Source of the DNA: Litoditis marina
Lineage: Eukaryota; Nematoda; Chromadorea; Rhabditida; Rhabditidae
Direction: 5' to 3'
Length of the DNA stretch: 64,000 nucleotides
NCBI GenBank assembly: GCA_964036275.1
Contig: OZ038436.1
Span: forward strand, 6,353,982-6,417,981
The notes under the pieces are model-generated. The model was not told the DNA's origin and did not search any database. It saw only the letters and a program-made list of their open reading frames with translations. The translations under genes were made by a program, and so were the position numbers. This document shows positions 21,060 through 35,089 of this stretch, piece by piece (the first letter of the stretch is position 1; every line of letters begins with the position of its first letter).

Positions 21060-22490
21060 TTGTTCAAGAATGTTGCCTTCAATAAACACACTGCTCTGTT
21101 TCAAGCAGGTTACTTATGTGAAAGGACTACGCGACGTTTGGTTCATCTGATAAGTGTCAAAAAATAATAGGCAGGTGAGTTTAGATTTTCCTACAATAAG
21201 AAAACAAATGTAATCTGTGCATTGCATTTAGGTTTAGTACCGAAGTAAGAGAAGAAAATGGATTTTCCGTTGGTAAGTTCATGAATTGGCGCAACTGATC
21301 TAGTTATGATAGATGAACTGGTCAATGCGGTTTTAATTCTTAATATTCAGAAGTGCCGCGGGACAATACCAGGCAGAGAAATTGCATTGGTTAGTATCCC
21401 ATTAATGATTTTTATAATTCTAGTGATCTGGCCGAGTGTATATTGAATTGGAATTCGAAGTAGAGCACCCGTATAATTTAAACATTTCATTTGTATGTTT
21501 AAGTGTCATTAGATGTCGTTAGAGTAGAGTGAAACGTTATATTCACTTGTTACAGATCGTTGGGAAAAACGAGTAGAATAATAAAAGCCCACAATTAAAT
21601 CCATGAAAAACCCAAACTAAAAAATTGTTGGTGAGAAATTTCTGTTTTCGAAAGGATGCTGAATCTACGTCATATAGTTGAACATAAACTGAACAACTGT
21701 GAGCTCGATTTATAAATTCGATAAGTCAGACGCAAAACTGTAAAATGCCGAAAAATTGTGTGAATTATGTGTACCTAGTCAAAATATGGTTTATTTCGGT
21801 ATTGTGCATCTGTAGAAAACAGACGAGCATATTTTTTTCTAACTATTAGTTGAACTCGATGCAAACATAGAAGTTACCTATGTGAAAATGTTGAAAGAAC
21901 GTAAAATTCAGGAAATAGTTTCTGAGAAAGAAAAGCTTCGTTTGCTATATCACGATAGTCATTTGAAGTGACATGTTTTATTTGTGTTATAAACTCGATT
22001 ACAGTTTTACTGACATTGTAGGAAAACTTTTTCAAATGTTGCACTGTCGCTGTAAAGTCAGCAGAGTCAACGTACATGTAATTCGTTCCTCTTACGTTGA
22101 TGAACTAATTATAATTACCTTAAACTAATTATTAAAACAGATAATGACAGCTTTTCGAGTTATGCAGTCAAACGTCGCACTGTCGCTATAAAGTCAGTGA
22201 AGTGAATGAACAGTCAGTGCATCGAATATCAAATTCGGAAAAATATAGGTTAAAAAATGTCCTTCTTTCCATACTACGGCAATAAACGTGGCCAATGCAC
22301 GAAAAAATAATTTTTATATACGAAAACTACAAAATTACCTTGACGCACTCATTTTAATTATCCAACTTATACAGGTCTTATGAGCGATTTTTCAATTTTC
22401 AAAAGATCACAGTCAACTATCAATAGTCGTTACAGTCCAACAAATATATATTGGATGTGAAACATTGCACACAAGTGTTAGTATCCAAAT
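21060..22490 (+). repeat. Dispersed repeat D, copy 1
   Basis: Colinear with 54870-57300 from AACACACTGCTCTGTTTCAA to ATTGGATGTGAAACATTGCA. The copy at 55-57 kb has an internal partial duplication (55140-55700 and 56140-56680). Conserved pieces include GTTGCACTGTCGCTGTAAAG. No coding frame survives in either copy. Confidence 0.8.
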
Positions 22491-22795
22491 TGAGACTAAT
22501 TATTAGTATAAATTGTGCTCGCTGCGTATCGTCCACCAATTCAGTATCATCAAGCTGATGCGCAGTTTCATCTCGTCTGTAACATTCGCTCAATTAAGAT
22601 TCAAGTAATTTATTTTCACGGATGTGCGGGGACTAAGAATAGGGCTAGGATCAACCAGGTTGGTTGGTTATTGGATGAACCGCGATTCCAATCACCACTG
22701 TATGAAAAGGCATATACCGTTTCAATCTTACAGTTTTCGCTTGAGACAGCCGCACACTTCATCACAGTATTTTTTTCTTTTTTTGTGTGTTTAGG

Positions 22796-23034
22796 CTGAA
22801 GTGGTATCCTCATCGCCAAACATCGAATACATGCATAATAACAACGCTCAACAAAAACGAATGTTTGAAGAACTCATGAATATTCTTATGAGAACTGGCC
22901 GATTTTACAAGTATGCAAACAAATCTGCTTCTTTACTGTCCCGTCCTCTCTGGCTCTCAATGAATGTTGTTCTGTTTCTGGAATTGTTTTTTTCCAGAAT
23001 GGCGTTAAATGGAACTCATAGTATTATTAACTGA
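22796..23034 (+). CDS. Exon-like open frame, unknown product
   Basis: After a TGTGTTTAG acceptor the frame runs to TGA at 23032-23034, about 79 residues, with balanced codon use. It includes NIEYMHNNNAQQKRMFEELM and a hydrophobic stretch near the end (SMNVVLFLELFF). A plausible donor inside (TACAA|GTATGC, 22908) could end the exon earlier. A possible preceding exon lies about 22530-22610. No family is recognised, and repeats surround it on the left. It could be a gene remnant. Confidence 0.3.
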
Positions 23035-23370
23035 AATCAATGTACTCATGATACTTCGCATAATTTTTTTGCGCATCATTGACGAAAAAGCCCATATTAT
23101 CATACCCGCGCATCTCATTTTGGTTAGAACATCAGACAAGATTGTCGCGCCTCTATTATTTTGCGTTGTGCTCGTTCCGTATAAGTTGAAACAAACATAC
23201 TTCATACTATCGAAAGTTCTGACAGATCTTCACTAGATCCCTACTTCCATGGATCGTTAATGTTAGGCGAATGGCTTTATTGACGTTTACCAGTGAATCA
23301 TAAAGGAGTCTATCACCTCTCAAAGATATGAAATGACACAACAGATAACATTCTCAGTTGTGCTCCAACG

Positions 23371-26300
23371 ATGCCACGCTACTTCGTCTTGCTTTGTTTG
23401 GTGTCTACAGGTGATGCAGCCACTATGACAAATCTCGGGGAACTTAGTCGTAAAAAATCTGGTACATAGATTTGCGGTAATGAACTCCGGACTATGAAGC
23501 CCACTAGGTCCCATTTTCGGAAAAATAAAACTCAATCTTTTTACGTTCATGAGAAAGTATATGTATTTAAATGTAGTTTTCTCCTCAGTGATAGTTTTCC
23601 ATATATATCTACTCTGAACTCACTGTTCCTGGAAAAATTTACATCAAGTGGCTACTCCGCGGTAATGAATGGATTCTTTTCGCCGCCTCTCTTAGAAATA
23701 ATTTTAGGTTTTATCTGATAACTAGAACAACATGTTACATTTTCAGTTTGGTGTAGATGTCCTATTGGATTTGAAACGTTGGACAATGGAGACTGTTACA
23801 GAGTGAGTGTTTTTATTGAAAGATGACATGTATAGGTTGCGCTGTAATGGACGAACCAGACCAAGATTGCGGGAAAACGTTATTTGGGACTCGACACGTG
23901 ACTCTCCATTGGTAGATAAAACACATCAAAAGTGTTAATTGGTCAAAATCAACCAGTTAGCCACTCGTTGAAAGGTAACATTATTTTAAGAAATAGTCGT
24001 CCACCATTTTGTAACAGCATGCTCAATCATGTCTGACGTTTATAGAATGTGAAACCTTCTCGAATTGAGCGTATGACTCATTTGTTAGAACACATTGACT
24101 TCACTCGTGACTGAAGCATGTTTTTTGTTTCACCAGATAAGACTTCTCGCTCTTCTTATCAAGTCACAGGAATATACCTTGAATACGTAACCAATTACTG
24201 ATCTGCATGCTTGTGCAATCTCTTTTGTTCAGACTTTCACAGCTCCCAGTCTCCAACGAGATGCCGAGTCATCATGTGAACGAGAAGGAGCGACGCTGGT
24301 CCAACCATTGAATGCATTCGTGCGTTTTTTGTTCGGGAAAAAACATTGAGTGATTAAACTGGTGTTTAGCTTCATAATATTTACGTCTGAACTTCCAAAC
24401 TACTCGAGTTATTATTCACTCCTCTTTTTTTCCCGTGAAAAATTTAAATCGGCACGTACTAGGAGTTTATTATTATTGCGTTCACTTTTGTATACCACAT
24501 TCTCGCATGTATTTTAATCATTCCAATGAGATACTATAACCCATCTAGAGCGTCACATTACTTTTTCAACAGTTTCTGTTACGACTCCAAACTCAATATT
24601 GCTGTTGGATTTAGCGATGAAAAGTTTAAAACACGTCAGAGTTAGTAAGAAACAAATTAGCAATAATGAAATGTTTACTTATTTGCGAAACTTGCTCGAT
24701 AGAAATGTGGGAACTTAGCCATGAAATGAGTTAGCGTGGCCTAAAACACCTTTACCACACCCTTCAAACAAAGTATCTCATAATCGAACCACATTTCTTT
24801 TTTCATGTACGGAGAAGCTTAAAACATCCATCACAATCTACAAGATTTGCCCTGAACAATGGATTTTTTGAATTCTATGAGTAATAACCGCTTCATCTAA
24901 GTTTCGAAGTTGAGTACATAGCATAGAGATAGTGGGGAGTGAAGTGATACAACTCCGCTACGTATCAAAAATAAATTCACAGTTTCCTTCGAAAGTTACG
25001 CACGTATTACGAATTTAGGTGGACGCTCAAATCCAAGATGAAGCAAATTTCTTCAACGTGAATCTATGGTTGGGTTTGACATGTTTGAGCACGACGTCCA
25101 CTTCGTGTACTTATTCGGATGGAGACAGTGTCACAACCTCTTCCTATACCAATTTCTATCCAGGTGCCGTAAGAGTTGTGCATTATTTGATCTGGGAAAC
25201 AACAACAGAAGACAGTTTCTGACTTTTCTCATTTTTCGTTTCGAGAATCGAAATAAGTTCGGTCCGTGGTATACTTAATCTAGTTCTCTGAAAACTATAG
25301 GAACTTTGTTGCTCTATGACTATATGACTATCTGATGCATGGTGAGACGAATAGAGGAAGGGAGAGAAAGAGAAAGACATTGTGAGACAGAAACCAGGGT
25401 TCTCGCAAAACTATAACTGTACCACCTCTAAAACCTTGACTTTGAGACAACATCTATGAACTCGTTTTTCAACTTCAAATTCTAGTTAAAGTTTCACATC
25501 TATTGATCACGCTCCAGTGTTCTTCTAGGCTTTCCCAACCCCGATATCGGGAATTGTCTTTTCCTTTCTATTTCTGGTCCCCAAACTGGAAAATGGGTCA
25601 GTGGAAATTGCACTGAACAGACTATCGGATTCGGATGCCAAGTGACTGCGAAGAGCATGGTTCATAACTTTGGTTAGTCAACTAAAACGAAACACTTGGA
25701 ATATCTAGCAGTCCTAGTTACCCTTGTTAGTTCTCGGTAGACTTTGCTTGTCCGTTCATTCCAACCGTGTAATTACAAATATACCTTTTACTAATCAGTT
25801 TTTCTTAAAATAGCGAATACTCGTATATTTACATGAAACACCCCTTGACACGTGTCAGTATGTCAACTATTTGAGAAATGCATATAAAACTGAGATCGAG
25901 AATGAGCTGCCTGGCTTTATTTCAGCAAATTACAGTTCCTAAATGTGGATCTTCTTACCAAGAACTCAATGATTTTTGCTACAAGACGATACCTTCTACA
26001 ACAGAGAACAGAGCGGAATCGGTGTGTGAGATGGAATGCGGGCATCTCACTTCCATCCACTCCCAACAGGTTACGAATTGATTTTTTCATTGAAACCACA
26101 ATAGGTCTGTATTTGTTAGTTCTGCTTATACGACACTTGCTCAAACATCCACATCAATTTACATTTTGAAAATAACTTACAACTGGGGAAAAAAAGATGC
26201 CGTGTAGAGTTGTTAAAGTCAAACTCGAAACTCGACTCGAAAACTCGGAATTTTGAACACCAAAACTCTCAATTCGAATATTCGTACTAGAAAAATGGAC

Positions 26301-29300
26301 TTTTTGAGTACCAAAATACTCAAAACTCGACTCGACTCGAAAAAATCTAAAATTTTCGAGCTGAGTCGAACTCGGACTCGGAAAATCGAAATTTTGAACT
26401 CGAATAACAACCCTACTGCCGTGTTTGATTTCATAAAAACTTGATATTAATCACGTCGAATCATACATATAATTCTTATTCAAAAAACTACAGCAATACT
26501 GGTCTGCAGCAAACATTGTCACACATGGTGTTTGAGCATTACTCTGTATTTGTTCCAGGAAAACGATTTTGTACTCAGTTTAGCTCTCCAAACTGAAAAC
26601 ATTAAAGTTCGCATCGGATTGGAATATACAAATAACAGAGACTATGAATGGCTCGATGGTTCAGTATCACCACTCGGTAACTACAGCAATTTCGGTGAGA
26701 TACAAAAAATAGTTCGAAGAATAATTTTAAAGAGTTCAGAAAACAATGTGATCATGCGCAGTGATAAGATGAAGCGGGGGTTCAAGACAAATTTATCATC
26801 GCATATTGTTGTTCAAAAATTATTATGATACCCACTGTGCGCTCGTATTCAATCAACTCGGCCCACCTTCAACTAAACGTTTATCCGTGAAATGAACATC
26901 ACTCTAATCATGTTACGAACCTTTCAGGCCAGCTGTACTGAAAATAAAAATGTAGTTTTTATGATCAGGTCGCAAGGATTGCAATGTCAGTGATTGTGTC
27001 GCAATGAGTCTGATGGACGGTGATGTTGCGAAAGGCGAATGGATGAACGCTGGGTGCAGTGACAGTCTCCCATCTGTTTGCAAACGACGTACGTTTAAAC
27101 AGTTTTGTTTTTTGATCATGCTGTAGGGTAATGTAGATCAAGTCGAACGAAACCTAACAGTCCATGTGACATAATACTTTAACTGTTCGATTTTCTCATT
27201 TCTTCGCCCAATGATAAAAATTTATTCAAGATGTTGTTTATCAGCTGAAATACTTACGAGCGATCAAACAGAAATTGTGTTTCGGAACACATGCTACTAA
27301 TCATAAATATTTAATTCATAGATAAAAGGTTAATAATTATTGATCGTCAGCCCGGCTCTGCTTATTCGATTAGAACGTTTGCTGTCTCTGGTGAAAATGA
27401 GACGCCCAATGTGCGGTTAAAGTTTTGTTTATTGCGAGATACATTGTACTGACTTGAAATGACAGCTTTTTCAGCTAAAAGCACACCTTGCGCATCCTTC
27501 GTCCAACCTTCAATTTCTCCGTTCACTCCTCCACCCTCTACTTCAACAGTCTCTACCACTAAAGGGACTACTCCTGCTCCAACGGACGCGCCACCCAATT
27601 GCCCCTCTCCTTTCAGTTTCAGAACAAACGACACTGGATATAGTAGTTCTTTTGTAAGTCTTCACCAAATCATTAGCCATGTTACTGTGTTTCCACGTTT
27701 ATTTCATACATTTCCGTCTACATAATCTAGGAAAGTTTTTCTGGTTTTATTGTTGGAACACAGTAAGAGAGGGGTCACCTCACACAACCGAGACAAGGGG
27801 TGGAAAAGTACAAGGGGTGATATCAGTGAGTGTGAGTGACGGTTCACTCAGTGTTCCATTCAGACAAATGCAACTGAATTTGTCGTAAATTCCATTATTG
27901 AGAAAATGTAGAACACTTTTTTCTTCAAGGCGAAATGTACCTTACATTTCGGATGGAAACCATTTCATGGAAACAACAGAACAACTAGAGAATTAAAGTT
28001 TACTAGCAAAAACCATAAGAACGAAGGGATATGAGAGAAACGGAGATGAACGAGTGGGTACGGTAGAGACGGTGACCGCGTCCGGTCGGTGAGATCTTGA
28101 TATCTGGCTTCCTGGGCTTATAAGTTGCGACGTTATCTGAAAAGAGATCATTCACGTCATGCAATCATAAGATGTGTTGCATGTCATAATAATAACGCAA
28201 TGATGACTAAAGGGAAAGATATGGGAAAGTTAGGGTTATTTTTTAAGGTCATAACGAAAATACCGGACTTTTTTTCGATTTTCTCGATTTTTTCTTGAAA
28301 ACTTTACCTATGCTTTTTATTCTTTGCGTTTGAAAAGATCCTGTCTATAAGTATCTATGGAATCCTGACCGGACCCGAAATCAAGTTGTTACTTGCGAAG
28401 CTGATATATATTTTTCTATAATTCAAAAAATCTCGTCAAAAACGCATAACCACTGCACTCCATAAACTACAGCTCTATCCACGTGAGAATACCAGGCATT
28501 TTGAGTGAAAACAGGGGTGGGCGAGAATTCAGCTAAGAACTATTCAGCTCGCGAGGTAGATAGGGAACTTTTCAGCTAACACAGCTGGAAAAAAAGGTAG
28601 CTGACATACACGTGCACTACATGTTCTGTCTGAACATATTTGGACAAATGCAACACCAGCAAAGTCCACATATTCCCAAATAGAAACCCATGTCCTAATT
28701 TCGATACGTGACTCGGATTTAAAATCATTTCGCCTCAGAAATAATCCGTACTTCCTAACAGAGCAATAAGGGGGCAAATGTTTTGACTATATGAACGAAT
28801 TTACTCTAAGGGACCGTACCTCTTTAATTTGATGATTCGAGTTATCAGTGGACACATGGGGGATAGAAATGATCGGAAACATAATATGTTTCCGATAGAT
28901 ATTATCTATCGGGATTGGTGGAAGATTCCCAGCTCACGTCCTTTTTGGTCCAACTTGAGTACCTATTTATATGCAGACGAGCAGAAATTGTCCGCTAAAC
29001 GTCCGTTGAACGTAACTTGGGTGAAAATTATCCAATTTGGCTAAAATTTTCACAAGATCTGGAATTCGTGATTCTCAAACGTTTCCAAAAAACGATTCTA
29101 TTCGAAGCGATTTCTCTATTGAAAGCGAAAAAACGAGTCCACAATGGCCGAACCAAAGACAACTCACGCAGAGCTTCGCGCGATAGAGCCGCGAGATTTA
29201 CGGTAGAGAGATGAGCGTTCCAGGACTATAAAGCACGAACCTAATAGTTCCTAAATTTCTAACCCAAATTCAAACTTGTAACCGAGTTCGGAAAACAAAC

Positions 29301-32300
29301 AGGCTATTTTGGGTTTCTCCAGCAAATTCTAGGTAATTCTAGGTGTTTCTAAATGTCACAAGTTGATGTAGGCTTTCAGCAGCTTGAATCTCGGTAAATG
29401 CCTGAATGTCTAGACCTCTTTTTTCATTTTCATTCATCATAAGATATACGGGCGGTTAGTCAAATCTGAATAGAAAATAAGTTTCAACAGAAAATTGTTT
29501 TTAATTGCAAATGAGTTGCAGGTCTTTTCCCCGGGCTACCCTAATCTTTATGCAAGTGGTCTGGAATGTGAGTACCATATTTATGCTCGGACAGGTGACG
29601 TGGTAAGCATTTACTTGGAAGCTGATACGTTCGAAGATGACGCCAGTTACATCAGTCTCTACAACAGTATTACCGACACTGTACCCTTTCTTTCAAGGTT
29701 AGTTTGCTCATGATCAGGTGGTCAGAGAACGTTATATACAATACACAACATAGGCTTGCGTTGTTGAGTAACAGGTGAGAATATTTCGTGTATCGATATA
29801 CGTTTTTACAATCAATACATAAAACAACCAACATAATTCAACTTTTAAATTTGTTTATCCAACTGAGAAATATATTCTGCGCCATGTAAATTAAAATTGT
29901 TTTCAGACTACGGTATGGGTATGGATGGCATGATCTGACCCAGTTCTATGCTTCAACAACGTCAACCATGAAAGTGAAATTCTCTAGTGGAAGTTCGAAT
30001 ACTTACAGATGGGTCCTTGATTGGGATTCACTCTATTGTCAGTGCAGAATCCATTACTTTTTGTCTCTATCTGGATTTGAACCTGCAAGCAAACTATGCG
30101 TAGCACTGCCCTATTAGTGCAGTGGCGAGCGCTCTGCTACGTGCGGAAGATTTGAGACACATGTGCGTAGACAGCGGGAAGTGAGATGTACAGTACCTTC
30201 CCGCTTTTCAGTTTTTGACGACTATATGATGCGTGTTAATGCTGAGAAGATTGTACAAAACTACTGATTGAATATTCATGTTCGACGCTCGGTTAAGACG
30301 GAAACCGAAATTGAATAGTCAATATCCTATTCATATTTTCGGTCAGAATGAAAGTCTGATAATCTGTATGATACAGTGCAACGAATAGTAGCATCACCGT
30401 AAAAGTATCATAAAGTAACAGGGGGTCAACATCACCGTTGTACAGCACCGTATAAGTAAAAACCTCCAAGTTTCAGTCGCGGACTCTGGCTGTAACCAAG
30501 GCGTGCTTCACACTCCCGGATCGGTGAGAGTTTACTCTGATTTGATAGACATTCAGGCATCTGGCTTAGCTTGAACGTTGTTCAATTTCAGATATCCAGC
30601 CCCAATTATTTTCAAAATAATGGCTATGAGGGCTTCTATCCATCTTCTTACTACTGCGAATACAAACTGGAGGCTCCTTTTGGAAAAATGTATGGTTCGA
30701 TCGAAAAAGAAATTGGGCAGCGGTCAGACATTGACCGATCTAACTACCATCTAAATCTCAGAGAACTGCAAACAAAAGTGAGTAGTTTTGAAACGACTGA
30801 TGTGCATATCATTGAAATGGAATACTTTGCATTGAAAAAAAAACCATCCATACAGCGACAACCGTCTGGAGAGATGTTTTTTTTCAGTTCATAGAATGAA
30901 TCTGTTTAACCGATCCTATGGATATTGAAAAAACAGACACTCCTTTTGGTTATTAAGATTCGTGTTACGTTGCATTTTTTCCGGATTGCGGTACGGCCTC
31001 AGCGAAGTACCTGACCAGCCGAGATCACCCACGTACCAATGTATCATAATGGCAATAAAACACAAAAACGAATTCGAAACAGTGCCGAAATTACGAAAAT
31101 GGAAGCTGTGAAAGAAATTCGAATTAACTAGGTACACAGGAAATCAGTGAGAGAATCAGGATATTACATTGATCTAAATTTTGTTGGCTTGAGCTTAGCT
31201 TCATACTCACGCGGTTTCACGTTTTATTCAAGAGTTGATGTATCAATTGAATTTGCTTTTAATCGAGACAAAAAGCATATTTATCTCATTTATCGAAAGG
31301 TTCATACACTGCATACCGGTGTACATTTTGAGCCTGATTTTTGTCTGCTTTATACATCACAAGACAGGAATTTCTTGAAATAATGTTTAAAGCTGGAATA
31401 AGCGCTCGAATAGTGTACTCTTCGAGCAGAACCGCAAAATTGAAGCGTTTCGGTTCATTGGGATAACCTGTCTGTATTCAAGTATCGGCTGATTAAACTA
31501 TAAGACCTACGTATACAATCTTGTTCACGTTTTTGAAAAAGTGCAAGGGTTGCACTTGATAGAAAGGTTTTCTCTACGAGACTTTCTCTCTACTTGGATC
31601 ATTCCCTGCAGAACTACTTCGCAGCCCCAATTGGAGCATTGGTACACTCTTCACTCAATGATAAGATGTTTCCGTGATTTGCAGTTTACAGGGTTGCAAT
31701 TTCTTCCCACTATTTTTACACAGCCGATGTTGGTGATTTAGTGTCAATATACGATGGACGAGATTCAAATTCTGATCTTCTTGGAAAGTAAGTTTTCCAA
31801 CTGAGAATTCGTGAACACAACACATTTTAAACTGACTGTCATGTCGAAATGCAACAACGAAATGCACGAAATGCGACATGCAACACATGTCGAAATCAAT
31901 TTGTTGGGAAATCATGCCTGAAAATTAGAATGTGATGATGATTTTTGAAAATCATACAAACTGATATAGAGAATGCAGATCCTTTTTTTTCACAAGTTTC
32001 TCGTTTACACTTATATACTACCTTTCAAAGTGAATCGTTTGTTCGTGCGTTCAATCTGTAAAGCCTGAAAGCTAGCTTTTACGCGATTTTTAATGGTGAT
32101 CGCGGCGCAGTTGGCACATTCATTATGCAGCTGTGATGACTATCACACGGAGGTTATTACAACTTCATTTGTTTTTGAGAATTTGGCCGGTGATATTAGG
32201 TTTATAACTATAAACTAATAGCTACATGACGAGGTTTTCAAGACTGTCTAGAACATCTACGATTTCGTATTTAAAAGAAAAATAAGCACGGTTGTTTCAC

Positions 32301-32483
32301 AAACAGTTAGGACAACTTAGTCGGATTTCGATTTAAAAGTTTCTGTTAAGCTATTGGGGTAATCGTCAGGATAGAGGATTTGCCCACTTGTCCTCTACCA
32401 AGTATATGTTCGTCACTTTCAAGACTGATGAAACTTTTAGTCATTACGGTTTCGAACTCAACTTTGAGGCTGTGGATTTTTAA
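23371..32483 (+). CDS. Secreted C-type lectin/CUB protein (CTLD-CTLD-CUB-CUB), 15 exons
   Basis: Exons: 23371-23410, 23747-23802, 24233-24319, 25019-25163, 25529-25672, 25936-26069, 26559-26694, 26969-27088, 27475-27653, 29522-29697, 29907-30037, 30477-30523, 30592-30689, 31692-31787, 32351-32483. Phase is continuous; 573 residues. The signal peptide begins MPRYFVLLCLVST. CTLD1 has CPIGFETLDNGDCYR, WLGLTCLSTTSTSC and GKWVSGNC. CTLD2 starts KCGSSYQELNDFCYK and contains WLDGSVSPLGNYSNF and SLPSVCKR. A Pro/Ser/Thr linker precedes two CUB domains (VFSPGYPNLYASGLECEY; ISSPNYFQNNGYEGFYPSSY with VSIYDGRD). This is the nematode clec architecture known from gut and immune-response genes. No EPN/QPD calcium-sugar motif is visible in CTLD1. 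The exon 6 acceptor is the second of two nearby AGs (25935); the first would cause a stop. The last acceptor (GTTAAG|C) is non-canonical. Confidence 0.9.
26215..26430. repeat. Low-complexity ACTCGACTCGAAAA-type repeat in a clec intron
   Basis: Irregular reiterations of CTCGAAA/ACTCGACTCG occur on an AT background between CTLD2 exons. The short frames on both strands are products of the reiteration. Confidence 0.7.
28990..29196 (+). repeat. 3' fragment of the hairpin/GGCGCC element in a clec intron
   Basis: AACGAGTCCACAATGGCCGA and GACAACTCACGCAGAGCTTCGCGCGAT match the right end at 11680-11749. The upstream part, from TCCGCTAAACGTCCGTTG, is diverged. It sits in the 1.87-kb intron between the linker and the first CUB exon, which explains the intron's size. 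Confidence 0.7.
30105..30175 (+). tRNA. Weak tRNA-like relic in a clec intron
   Basis: CCCTATTAGTGCAGTGGCGAGC resembles a D-arm/A-box. The T-arm is not convincing. It is only a candidate tRNA-derived repeat. Confidence 0.2.
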
Positions 32484-32697
32484 GGAATATTATAAATGTT
32501 TCTTTGTTGTTGCAATTCCCATTTTAACTTTTCACTTGTTCTATTGAACTGCTCTTGAAGCCAGTCACGGAGAAAAGAGCTATTGACAGACTAACATTTC
32601 AAATTACTGTGTATCATTCAGTTTAGTTCCATTTCTTTTTTCATTTTGATTAACACCTCATAGTACCCAATTGTGCGTTCGACATCAATTCATTCCC

Positions 32698-33154
32698 TTA
32701 AAGAATCCGTTCCGCTTTAATTTTGACTTTTGAGTTAACAAACTGACCCTATGGCAAATAAAAAACCATTATCAAAAATATATACTTTTATATCCCTATC
32801 TTGCTTCGTTTTCTCAGAAAAGCGGCTTACGTAATGACACCGATAGGGGGGTTGCGTACGGGGTATGCTCAAAACAGCCTATAGAAGTGCGAAAACGATT
32901 TCAAAACACTCAATCACATACGAATACACAATTAGGGACTAAAAAGTAAAAATAAATCTGGATGTAAATAAACCAAGTCAAGTTGCGTCACAGTGAAAAT
33001 GTTCATGTCCCCTTCTTTATTGCTTGATGTTATGCAAATTTTACAAATTTTTAATCAGAAAGTTTTTTCGTGGTCTATGGGAGGACATTAAGAATCTTTT
33101 TGAGCTTTTTAAATTTTTCGTGAAAATCAGATTATAGCGGAACGGATTCTTTAA
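32698..33154. repeat. MITE-like element, about 457 bp
   Basis: TTAAAGAATCCGTTCCGCT at 32698 is mirrored by AGCGGAACGGATTCTTTAA ending at 33154. The internal sequence is noncoding. Confidence 0.75.
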
Positions 33155-34245
33155 ATGTGCATTCCTTTCATTTTAACTACCACAACATTATGTTTTCATT
33201 TGTTCACATTATACATTATTCCGAAGCGCATATGAAGAAATTGGATGCGTAAAAAACCTTGTGTGGTAGACCGTTATCCTGTCTTGTAATAATGTTTACA
33301 TGTATGAACATTACAGTATATATGACCGTGCAAAATAAAAGATTGCGGAAAAACTGATTCTTTCCACTTTTCTCGTGTGGGTCGGGAACAAAACAGAACG
33401 ACGTATTCGTTCGGAAAAAGAGTCATAATTAACGATTGCCCTAAATTGTTCGAACTCAAAAGAATGATCAAGGTTAAACTGTCGCATTCGATAAAATTGT
33501 CTAGGCGAAAATTTCCAATGAGCTCAAACTACAAAGACAAAAAACAAGCTTAAAACTCCCCTTCTTGCAGTTTCTGATGTTGATCAGTTTCACCTTAAGT
33601 AAAGCGATTGTTTCTTCAGAAGTGAGTTTTCTGAAAAAAACTGACGGTCATTGCCTGGTTCTATAATATTATTGAACGTTTTCCCGTCGACTGTTCATAT
33701 AATACTAGAATTATATTGGTGTTCGTTTGCGTGACGATGACTAGTAAGATATTTCTATAATACGTGAATGTTGCTATAAAAGTGTCTCGCCCAATACCGT
33801 TATGTTACTATAGTCGTGGACCACGGATAATCGGGTGAAAAGACGGTGTCATTAGTTGACCGGGTGTTAGCAGGGGCGCGCAGATGGCATCAATCAATAC
33901 CAATTCTCGGAAATTCTGCCAACGCATTGTGTTTTCAGTTTCAACGTTGTTATGTAGTGTTGGTTTATTCTTTTTGAAGGAGTTATATTATTCGTAAACT
34001 TTTATTTCAAAACCACTACAGAAAAAGTGAGCTAGAAATATAGAAATGTGAGGCAGTTTGTGACATAATGCGATTTCTAAAAGTCAAAGATCTCTAGACA
34101 AATGTTTGAACTATCCTAATATTTTTTTAAATTTACTATCGTTAAACGTTGTAAACTTACCGTTCATTTACTGACTAGGAATGCCTGCTTAACTCCAATA
34201 TCAAAAGTGGTTCCATTATCTTTACTTCCCGGACATTGCAGGTTG

Positions 34246-34312
34246 GCCCAATTAGCGCAGTGGCAGTGCCGTCCACCGTCCAACTGGCCACGGGTTCGAT
34301 TCCCATTAAAAC
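34246..34312 (+). tRNA. tRNA-like sequence (degenerate)
   Basis: GCCCAATTAGCGCAGTGGC and CGGGTTCGATTCCC provide good A- and B-box matches with tRNA spacing, but the acceptor stem does not pair. It is likely a tRNA-derived repeat. Confidence 0.4.
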
Positions 34313-35089
34313 AATTTTCTGTCCAAAATGTGTGTATTTCTCTCATTTGAAATGGTCTACCCCTATATTGTCTGCTGGGCAAAAGGGGCGGGGCGAGCGA
34401 GAGAACTTGGCGGTGCGAGAGAGCCCAGACGCGATGGGAAAGATGTGTGCAGGCAGGCGAGAACCGAAGTTAACATGTTTAATTAATCAAATTTATAAAA
34501 ATACATGCAATTCTTAAATTAGGTCATTACAATACTAGTCTGATGCTGCAGACACAGTTACAAGTGATGTTTTGGGCATTAGTCTAGATGCCACACGAGT
34601 TATAAAAAACAAAAGCAAAAAACACACAGTCCAAATGTAGTCGAGTACCTAAAGGAATAAAATTATGAGTTTGCCTATGCAAACCAAGTCGCCGATGGTA
34701 TAATTTGAAACTTACCGATTCAAAATTCAAAACGCTAACATACTTTCATATTCAAGTAGAACCCAAACTAAACTTTTATACTAAATAATATACACTTATT
34801 TGATAGTTTCTAATTGGAATGGAAAATCATCATTTTCAACATGCATAGTATAATCAAGTTCACAATTATGGTTTTTCCGTATATACGGATACATATGGGG
34901 TCGTGCGATGAACGGTGCAAATACGGTCAACCCTGTGTTTCGTACTGGTTTATTTGTAGTTTGATCTGAGAAATTATTGTTACACTATCTTTAGACTTAT
35001 TTTATTCATTCAGTTTGTATTATAGTAAGTATATACATATAGCATTGTTCTTACCAAAATCGGGGTTTGTAAATTCTCTTTGTTTTCAG

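Larger units (their letters stand above)
32484..35089. other. Intergenic region downstream of the clec gene
   Basis: Apart from the MITE at 32698-33154 and a tRNA-like sequence at 34246-34312, no gene is supported. A possible exon at 33571-33598 (TTGCAG acceptor, GTAAAG donor) is too short to judge. Missing 5' exons of the gene tail at 35090-35698 might lie here. Confidence 0.4.
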
